From positions 62,001-126,000 of the forward strand of contig MKJV01000079.1 in the NCBI GenBank assembly GCA_001942185.1: DNA of 64,000 nt, given 5' to 3'. The notes beneath the pieces were generated by a model that was given only the letters and a program-made list of their open reading frames with translations, had not been told where the DNA came from and did no database searches. Source of the DNA: Pseudonocardia sp. CNS-004. GTDB lineage: Bacteria > Actinomycetota > Actinomycetes > Mycobacteriales > Pseudonocardiaceae. Both the position numbers and the translations under genes were made by a program. Positions within the stretch are counted from its first letter, which is position 1, and every line of letters begins with the position of its first letter. This document shows positions 58,534 to 64,000 of this stretch, piece after piece.

Positions 58534-59405
58534 CGCGGGCTCCTCTCAGTGGTACGACCGGTCAACCGTGCGACGAGGCCGGCCGCGAGCGGCGAACCGT
58601 CGAACCGCCCCGCGGCGGCCTGCCTGCGGATCTGCCGGGCGGCGAGAGCACCGACCGTGGCGGGGAGGTGCCGCCCGGCCCACAGCTCGAGGTTCCCGGC
58701 GCGGGTGCACGCGGTGTCGCGCGGTGGCCGCGGCGCCGAGAGGGTGCGCAGCACGGTGCCGACGACGTCCTCGACCTCCTCGCGCCGCACCTGGCCCTCC
58801 AACGTCAGCCCGACCTCGCGCCCGGCGGTGTGGATCCCCGTGCGCACGTAGCCGGGGTAGACGGTGCTCACGGACAGCTCCGTGCCGTACTCCAGGCGCA
58901 GCGCGTCGGCGTAGGCGGTCATCCCCCGCTTCGCCACGCTGTACGCGGAGACGAACGGCAGGGTCACGTACGCCAGCTCGCTGGCGACGAAGACGGCGCG
59001 CCCGCGCTGCCCGCCGCGCTGGGCCCGGCAGGCCAGCAGCGTGGGGAGCGCGGCCGCCGTGACGCGCCACGCGCCGAGCAGGTTCACGTCGATGACCCGC
59101 AGCGCGTCGGGTTCGAGCGGGCCGCCCACGTCGTTCGGGGTGCCGATGCCGGCGTAGTGCACGACGGCGTCGAGGCCGCCCAGCCGTTGCACGGCCTCGG
59201 CGACGGCCGCCTCGACGGCAGCGGTGTCGGTGATGTCGCAGGCGAGCACGCCGCCGCTCTCGTCTCCGGCGGCTGCGACGTCGAGCCCGACCACCTGCGC
59301 GCCCTGCTCCCGCAGCCGCGTGAGGGTCGGGGCCCCGAAGCCCCCGGCCGCACCGGTGACCAGCACCCGGCCGGGCGTCCCGGTGGACACCGCTGTCCGT
59401 GCCAT
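58530..59405 (-). CDS. Short-chain dehydrogenase/reductase
   Basis: 291 residues. The NAD(P) motif VLVTGAAGGFGAPTLTRLRE, the acidic loop VVGLDVAAAG, VVHYAGIGTPNDVGG and the catalytic Ser/Tyr/Lys in VFVASELAYVTLPFVSAYSV followed by AKRG are all present. It is the first gene of the unit SDR-AurF-CPBP-hydrolase and is divergent from a TetR regulator over a 59-nt operator region. The frame is intact. Confidence 0.9.
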   Translation of the reverse strand: MARTAVSTGTPGRVLVTGAAGGFGAPTLTRLREQGAQVVGLDVAAAGDESGGVLACDITDTAAVEAAVAEAVQRLGGLDAVVHYAGIGTPNDVGGPLEPDALRVIDVNLLGAWRVTAAALPTLLACRAQRGGQRGRAVFVASELAYVTLPFVSAYSVAKRGMTAYADALRLEYGTELSVSTVYPGYVRTGIHTAGREVGLTLEGQVRREEVEDVVGTVLRTLSAPRPPRDTACTRAGNLELWAGRHLPATVGALAARQIRRQAAAGRFDGSPLAAGLVARLTGRTTERSPR

Positions 59406-59425
59406 CGAACCAGCCTCCAGTCGAC

Positions 59426-59461
59426 ACTTGCGTGTTACCGCCAGTAACTGTTACCACAAGT
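59426..59461. promoter_or_regulatory. Candidate TetR operator between SDR and tetR
   Basis: GTTACcgccaGTAAC (59434-59448) is a perfect dyad, extended by ACTTGCGT on one side and GTTACCACAAGT on the other. It is centred in the divergent gap, the expected place for autoregulation by the TetR protein. Confidence 0.65.
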
Positions 59462-59464
59462 ACC

Positions 59465-60139
59465 GTGCATCGTGACGAAGCCCGTGTCAAGCCGGGCACC
59501 ACCGCGGAGCGGCAGCAACGGCGAGCCGAGCGCCGCGCCGAGATGGTGCAGGCGGCGATGGAGGCGGTACGCACCCACGGGCCGGGCGTGTCGGTCGCGG
59601 AGCTCGCGGCGGCGGCAGGCATCACCAAACCGGTGCTCTACCGGCACTTCACCGACCGCGCGGACTTGCAGCGGGCGGTCGGGGAGAAGGCCGCCGAGAT
59701 GCTGCTGAACCGGATGGCCCCCGCGATGGACCCCAGCCGGGAGCCCGCTCAGCTCATCCGCGGCGTGATCGACGCATTCCTCGCGGGCATCGAGGCCGAG
59801 CCGCAGCTGTGGCGCTTCGTCGTGCACCACCCGATCGAGCGGGAGGCGGGTGCCGAGATCGTCGAGGACGCACGCCAGCAGATCGCCCGGCTGCTCTCCA
59901 TGATCATCGGGGAGCGGTTGCGCGCGCTCGGGCTCGACTCCGGCGGCGCGGAGGCGTGGGCTCAGGGCCTCGTCGGCATGGTGCAGAGCGCGGGCGACTG
60001 GTGGCTCGAACGCCGCACGATGAGCCGCGACGCCCTCACCGACTACCTGACCACCCTCATCTGGGGCGGCATCTCCGGCGTCATCGCGATGGCCGACCAG
60101 CCCGCCCCGATGCCCACGTCGGAGGTGGACCGTGGCTGA
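59465..60139 (+). CDS. TetR-family regulator (divergent from SDR-AurF unit)
   Basis: About 224 residues from GTG 59465. HTH segment: MVQAAMEAVRTHGPGVSVAE, LAAAAGITKPVLYRHFTDRA. The C-terminal domain has LIRGVIDAFLAGIEAEPQLW and WWLERRTMSRDALTDYLTTL, similar to repressors of lipid or oxygenase genes. Longer starts upstream would cover the operator and are rejected. It overlaps the DUF4873 start. The frame is intact. Confidence 0.86.
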   Translation: MHRDEARVKPGTTAERQQRRAERRAEMVQAAMEAVRTHGPGVSVAELAAAAGITKPVLYRHFTDRADLQRAVGEKAAEMLLNRMAPAMDPSREPAQLIRGVIDAFLAGIEAEPQLWRFVVHHPIEREAGAEIVEDARQQIARLLSMIIGERLRALGLDSGGAEAWAQGLVGMVQSAGDWWLERRTMSRDALTDYLTTLIWGGISGVIAMADQPAPMPTSEVDRG

Positions 60140-60440
60140 CCACGACGAGCACGAGGAGGGCTACACCGGCCCCGCCGTGCTGACCGTCGACGGCCGCGAC
60201 CTGCCCGTCCACGCCCAGCTGGACAGCAGGCACGAGCCGCACGACGGGCGGCTGCACTGGTTCGGCCGGATCCGGGTCACCGGCGGGCAGCCGGACATCC
60301 CCAGCGGCACCGTGCAGCTGCGCACCGACACCGGCCACGCAGAGGCCCGCATCGGCGACGTGGACCCGTGGGGCCGCTACCGCCTGACGGGCGTGGGCGC
60401 GCCACCGTTCCACGTGGACGAGCCCGACCTGGACGACTGA
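60132..60440 (+). CDS. DUF4873 protein
   Basis: 102 residues. EEGYTGPAVLTVDGRDLPVH, RLHWFGRIRVTGGQPDIPSG and DPWGRYRLTGVGAPPFHVDE are the DUF4873 features, a small beta-rich actinobacterial domain often fused or adjacent to oxidoreductases. GTG start overlaps the tetR stop by 8 nt. Function unknown. The frame is intact. Confidence 0.83.
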   Translation: MADHDEHEEGYTGPAVLTVDGRDLPVHAQLDSRHEPHDGRLHWFGRIRVTGGQPDIPSGTVQLRTDTGHAEARIGDVDPWGRYRLTGVGAPPFHVDEPDLDD

Positions 60441-60496
60441 CGCCCGCGGAACGCGGGACTCACCGCGCGAAACGGCAAGACTCGCCGTGCTGGTTC

Positions 60497-60524
60497 TCGG
60501 ACTCGCGCCTGACGGCGAGTCCGA
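60497..60524. terminator. Hairpin between convergent DUF4873 and DUF3107 genes
   Basis: TCGGACTCGC and GCGAGTCCGA form a perfect 10-bp stem with an 8-nt loop. It belongs to the GACTCGCG word family found in other intergenic gaps. Confidence 0.65.
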
Positions 60525-60541
60525 CGAACAGACGCGGCAGA

Positions 60542-60769
60542 TCAGCCGATGGCGAAGCCCACGCGGCCGGCCTGAGCGGGTGCGATCTCCACGTAGGCGA
60601 TCTGGGCGGCGCGCACGAGGTAGCGCCTCCCCTTGTCGTCGACGAGGCGCAGCAGCCCGTCGGCGTCCTTGAGCGCGTCGTCGACCAGTGCCTGGACCTC
60701 GTCCGGCGTCTGGTCGCTGGACACCACGAGCTCGCGCGCGCTCTCCGCGATGCCGATCTTGACCTCCAC
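60542..60769 (-). CDS. DUF3107 protein (TB9.4-like)
   Basis: 75 residues: VKIGIAESARELVVSSDQTP, VDDALKDADGLLRLVDDKGR and YLVRAAQIAYVEIAP. It is the conserved small actinobacterial protein called TB9.4 in M. tuberculosis (Rv3208A), of unknown function. ATG start with an AGGAGG-type site. It lies beside the ferritin-like gene as in mycobacteria. The frame is intact. Confidence 0.9.
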   Translation of the reverse strand: MEVKIGIAESARELVVSSDQTPDEVQALVDDALKDADGLLRLVDDKGRRYLVRAAQIAYVEIAPAQAGRVGFAIG

Positions 60770-60872
60770 CGGTGGACCTCCTGGTCACGTCGTCCGAGCT
60801 GAATGCGCGGCCCAGGCTAGCCGAGCGCGGGGGCGGTAGCGGCCGTGGGCGCTCTGCCGTGGGCGAACGTGC

Positions 60873-61541
60873 TCACGTGAGGCCGAGTTTGGCCATCCGC
60901 TTGCCGTGGTTGGACTGCAGGCGCTTGAGCAGCGCGGCGATGCCGGACAGGTCGCCGGACCCGGAGACGATGAACTCGGCCAGCTCGTCGCGCTCGGCGA
61001 CGATCTGCTGGGCCTGGGTGACGGCCTCGCCGAGGAGGCGGCGACCCCAGAGCGCGAGCCGGTCGTGCACCTGCCTGCCGCTCGCACACGCCGCCTTGAC
61101 CTCGCGCTCCGCGAACGCGCTGTGGCCGGTGTCGGCCAGCACCCGCTGCACGAGATCACCGGTGGGCCCGGGCAGCCAGCCGGCGATCTCGCGGTAGAAG
61201 TCGGCGGCGAGCCCGTCGCCGAGGTAGGCCTTGACCAGGGACTCGAGCCAGCTGCGCGGTGCGGTGGACGCGTGGTAGGCGTCCCACTGCGCCACGAACG
61301 GGCGCATCGCGTCCTCGACGGCCATCCCGAGCCCGTCGAGGTGGTTCTCGAGGAGCCGGAAATGCCCGATCTCGGCGGCGGCCATCGCCGAGAGCGCGGC
61401 GCGCCCGCCGAGGGTGGGCGCGTGCCGCGCGTCCTCGGCCAGGCGGTCGAAAGCCGACAGCTCCCCGTAGGCCAGCACGCCGAGCAGGTCGACGGTGGCC
61501 CGATCCGCCACGGCCTCGTCCACCGCCCGCGCAGTCACCAT
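60873..61541 (-). CDS. Ferritin-like fold protein (Rv3210c-like)
   Basis: About 222 residues from the ATG at 61541 ([11 protein letters not shown]). Helical segments include [40 protein letters not shown] and [20 protein letters not shown], with Glu/His pairs spaced as in ferritin-like proteins. The family is conserved next to rhlE in actinobacteria. Iron binding is plausible, not shown. The frame is intact. Confidence 0.83.
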   Translation of the reverse strand: MVTARAVDEAVADRATVDLLGVLAYGELSAFDRLAEDARHAPTLGGRAALSAMAAAEIGHFRLLENHLDGLGMAVEDAMRPFVAQWDAYHASTAPRSWLESLVKAYLGDGLAADFYREIAGWLPGPTGDLVQRVLADTGHSAFAEREVKAACASGRQVHDRLALWGRRLLGEAVTQAQQIVAERDELAEFIVSGSGDLSGIAALLKRLQSNHGKRMAKLGLT

Positions 61542-61641
61542 GTTCACGAGCCTAGTGCCCGCTCGATCCTCGTGACCGACGTCACGATGATCGGTTCGAT
61601 ACCGCTCCGGCCACGGGACGGCAGCACCGGACGGCGCCGAT

Positions 61642-61773
61642 GCGCGACCCACCGCGCCCCGCGGTGCCCCGGAGAGGCCCGTGAAGCGGTAAGATGTGTC
61701 TCAGCGCAGCGCCCGACTGGGGCGCACGCTCACCCGCGTCGCCGGTGCGGGAGCGTATCCGGCTCGCAACGAC
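61642..61773 (+). promoter_or_regulatory. rhlE promoter and leader
   Basis: A TAAGAT -10-like element at about 61690-61695 and several GC hairpin-forming segments precede the helicase frame. Translation is open from before the first recognisable helicase residues and no clear ribosome site marks a start, so a structured leader is possible. Confidence 0.4.
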
Positions 61774-63416
61774 ATGGTGCGTGCAGCGCTCGTCAGCTCT
61801 CCCACCCGAGCGCTTCTCGCGCCGGTGGTCGATGAGCCGGCCTCGGGCTCCTGTGCGCGGAGAGAGGCGATCAACCTGTCCGTCGACAACGACACTTCAA
61901 TAAGCCCCGGCGCTGTGAACAGCGACGCCATCGAGAGCCCCACCGCGGCCGACCCGACCGACGAGGTCGTGGAGGCGCACCCGCTCCAGGCGGGCGCACC
62001 GGTCCGGCCCGACTCCCCCACATTCGCCGAGCTCGGCGTCCGGCCCGAGATCGTCAAGGCGCTGGCCGAGCCGGCATCGAACGCACGTTCGCGATCCAGG
62101 AGCTCACGCTGCCGCTGGCCCTCGCCGGCGAGGACGTGATCGGCCAGGCCCGCACCGGCATGGGTAAGACCCTCGGCTTCGGCGTCCCGCTACTCCAGCG
62201 CGTCGTTCCGCCGTCCGAGCAGCCCGCCGCCGGTGTCGACGGCGAGGCCGCCGACCGCACGAAGGACGTCCCGCAGGCGCTGGTCGTGGTGCCAACGCGC
62301 GAGCTGTGCGTGCAGGTCGCCAAGGACATCGCCGACGCGGGCAAGCACCTCGGCGTCCGCGTCACCGCGATCTACGGCGGCCGTGCCTACGAGCCGCAGC
62401 TCGCCGCCCTCCGCAAGGGCGTCGACGTCGTGGTCGGCACCCCCGGCCGGCTGCTCGACCTCGCCGAGCAGCGCCACCTGGTGCTGGGCCGCGTCAAGGC
62501 ACTCGTGCTCGACGAGGCCGACGAGATGCTGGACCTGGGCTTCCTGCCCGACGTCGAGCGCATCATGCGGATGCTGCCGGACCAGCGGCACACGATGCTC
62601 TTCTCGGCCACCATGCCGGGCCCGATCATCCAGCTGTCCCGCACGTTCCTGCACCGCCCCACGCACATCCGGGCGGAGGAGTCCGACCAGGGCTCGATCC
62701 ACGAGCGCACCAAGCAGCTGGTCTACCGCGCCCACGCGATGGACAAGGTCGAGCTGCTCACCCGGGTGCTGCAGGCCGAGGACCGCGGCCTCACCATGAT
62801 CTTCGCGCGGACGAAGCGCACGGTGCAGCGGGTGGCCGACGACCTCGCCGACCGCGGGTTCGCGGCCGCCGCCGTGCACGGCGACCTGGGGCAGGGCGCT
62901 CGCGAGCAGGCGCTGCGCGCGTTCCGCTCCGGCAAGGTCGACGTACTGGTGGCCACCGACGTGGCGGCGCGCGGCATCGACGTCAGCGACGTCACCCACG
63001 TCGTCAACTACCAGTGCCCCGAGGACTCCAAGACCTACGTCCACCGGATCGGCCGCACCGGCCGCGCCGGCAAGGAGGGCGTGGCGGTCACGCTCGTCGA
63101 CTGGGACGAGATCCCGCGCTGGAAGCTCGTCAGCGACGATCTCAGCCTCGGCATCGACGAGCCGGTCGAGACGTACTCCACCTCGGATCACCTGTACGCC
63201 GAGCTCGGCATCCCCACCAGCGCCACCGGCAGGCTCCCGCGCTCGAAGCGCACCCGGCCGGGCCTGGAGGCCGAGTACCTCGACTCCGAGGGCGACAACG
63301 GTTCGAAGCGCCGGTCCGGCCGTTCGAAGCCGGGCGTCCGGCGCGCCGAGGACGAGGTCGTGGCGCCGCGGCGGCCGCGGCGTTCGCGGGTGCGCACCGC
63401 AGCCGCGGCGGTGTGA
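61774..63416 (+). CDS. rhlE: DEAD-box RNA helicase RhlE-like (frameshifted)
   Basis: About 548 residues. Q-like TFAIQELTL, motif I ARTGMGKT, Ia VVPTRELCVQVAKD, Ib GTPGRLLDL, II VLDEADEMLDLGF, III LFSATMPGP, V DVAARGIDVSDV and VI HRIGRTGRAG are present. It remodels RNA in ribosome assembly or decay. One break near 62075: GAGCCGGCATCG restores as AGIERTF with a doubled G. ATG 61774 is only one possible start; CTG/GTG codons after GGAGAGAGG (61858-61866) are alternatives. The Arg-rich tail probably continues in the next segment. Confidence 0.88.
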
Positions 63417-63625
63417 TGCTCGACGGCGCCGAGGCCGGCACGGCTGACGACACGAACGGCGCCGACGCACCGGCTGCCGAGGTGTCCGCTCCGCAGACCG
63501 GCCCGGACGCGGGCCCGCGTGACGAGGGTGCTCGCCGCAGGCGCAGGCGCCGTGGTGGCACCCGCCGCCGCGAGGCCGCCGACGCCGGGGGCGAGACACA
63601 GGCGCCGGACGCGGCCGCCAGCTGA
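63417..63625 (+). other. Probable Arg-rich C-terminal tail of rhlE in another frame
   Basis: Directly after the rhlE stop, another frame reads about 70 residues ending RRRRRRRGGTRRRE and a stop at 63625. Such Arg-rich tails are typical of actinobacterial RhlE. A single missing base around 63390-63410 would join it. Confidence 0.55.
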
Positions 63626-63648
63626 GCACCGCACGCGGGGCGACCGGG

Positions 63649-64000
63649 TTGGCGCCCGTCATCCCTGATCGGCCGCGCCCACCGCGGGTGCGGCCGGAGC
63701 GCCGACGCCGCAGCGACCTGGTGGTCGCTGCGGCGCTCGTCGTGTTGCTGTTCGGCGTCACCGTCGTCCTCTGGGCCACGAGTGACGCCGCGGGCACGTC
63801 CTCCCGGCCCGCCGACGAGCCGATCGTGGCTCCGCCGGCCGCGACCGGCGTACCCGAGGGCGTCACCGAGGCGTGGCGGGCGCCAGCGGGGCCACCGCCC
63901 TGCCGGTGGTGGCGGGCCCTGCCGTCGTCACGGGCGACGGCGGCCGCGTCGTCGGCCGCGATGCGGTCACCGGTGAGGAACGCTGGAGCTATGAGCGGGA
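63649..64000 (+). CDS. Rv3212-like membrane protein with PQQ-like repeat region (5' part; runs off window; one break)
   Basis: From TTG 63649 (GTG alternatives exist) the product begins MAPVIPDRPRPPRV, then a helix (LVVAAALVVLLFGVTVVLWA), a linker and GVTEAWRAPAG. A one-base shift near 63890 continues as ATALPVVAGPAVVTGDGGRV and DAVTGEERWSYE, the pattern of a PQQ-like propeller blade. It follows rhlE as Rv3212 follows Rv3211 as I recall. Function unknown. Confidence 0.65.
   Translation, partial: MAPVIPDRPRPPRVRPERRRRSDLVVAAALVVLLFGVTVVLWATSDAAGTSSRPADEPIVAPPAATGVPEGVTEAWRAPAGPPPCRWWRALPSSRATAAASSAAMRSPVRNAGAMSG

Noticed and set aside
63707..63732. Hairpin CCGCAGCGACC/GGTCGCTGCGG as a terminator
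   Set aside because: It lies inside the coding start of the Rv3212-like gene and has no U-tract.
1..64000. tRNA, rRNA, riboswitch or intact IS
   Set aside because: No cloverleaf with a TTCGA-type loop, no rRNA-like stretch, no recognised riboswitch core and no transposase frame were seen by eye; a covariance search would be decisive.

Overview
The window is 64 kb of very GC-rich DNA with short intergenic gaps, GTG starts, 4-nt stop/start overlaps and actinobacterial marker genes (WhiB, mycoredoxin, AdnA/AdnB, NnaR, DUF3107, TIGR02569). It is chromosomal DNA of an actinomycete, most likely a Pseudonocardia-like member of the Pseudonocardiales. I recognise no rRNA, tRNA, CRISPR array, phage or intact insertion sequence. 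A backbone is collinear, as I recall it, with the mycobacterial whiB7-uvrD2-mrx1-nudC-channel-adnBA-ATL-TIGR02569-moeZ-tetR-TB9.4-ferritin-rhlE neighbourhood (Rv3197A to Rv3212). Accessory blocks interrupt it.

Layout. 0-8 kb: whiB7 with an attenuator-like leader, uvrD2, mrx1, a frameshifted AbiEi-type protein, nudC and two M16 peptidases. 7.7-10.9 kb: an aldoxime dehydratase, a nitrilase and a divergent AraC regulator, i.e. an aldoxime-nitrile pathway. 10.8-15.2 kb: proA, an MFS transporter, a membrane protein and exonuclease III. 15.2-19.1 kb: xylAB and a ROK repressor. 19.1-25 kb: a DUF5666 protein divergent from a two-component system, a TrkA-N potassium channel, a saccharopine-dehydrogenase-like protein and DUF1697. 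25.3-33.6 kb: adnB, a GH16 lipoprotein, adnA and an alkyltransferase-like protein. 33.7-43.6 kb: an assimilatory nitrate operon (narK, nitrate reductase, electron-transfer flavoprotein, nirB, nirD, nnaR, chelatase) joined mostly by 4-nt overlaps. 44.2-52.8 kb: a TIGR02569 protein, a giant acidic repeat protein, moeZ, an alpha/beta hydrolase and a degenerate P-type ATPase homologue. 52.8-55.8 kb: a TetR regulator, two clpP paralogues and two tiny genes. 55.8-60.4 kb: hydrolase, CPBP protein, AurF-type diiron oxygenase and SDR, with a divergent TetR. 60.5-64 kb: DUF3107, ferritin-like protein, rhlE and the start of an Rv3212-like gene.

About 20 conserved genes are each broken by one or more apparent single-base indels. 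Where I could reconstruct the break it is a missing G or C inside a short homopolymer, for example in xylA, proA, the nitrilase and the giant repeat gene. I take most as consensus errors from long-read or low-coverage assembly, not real pseudogenes. Broken genes are therefore annotated across the break, and the break is named.

Points for a second look: the giant Asp/Ser/Gly-rich membrane-anchored protein with repeated short hydrophobic motifs, the whiB7 leader, the aldoxime-nitrile cluster, the GH16 gene inside adnAB, the catalytically dead P-type ATPase homologue, and a family of GACTCGCG-type intergenic dyads.
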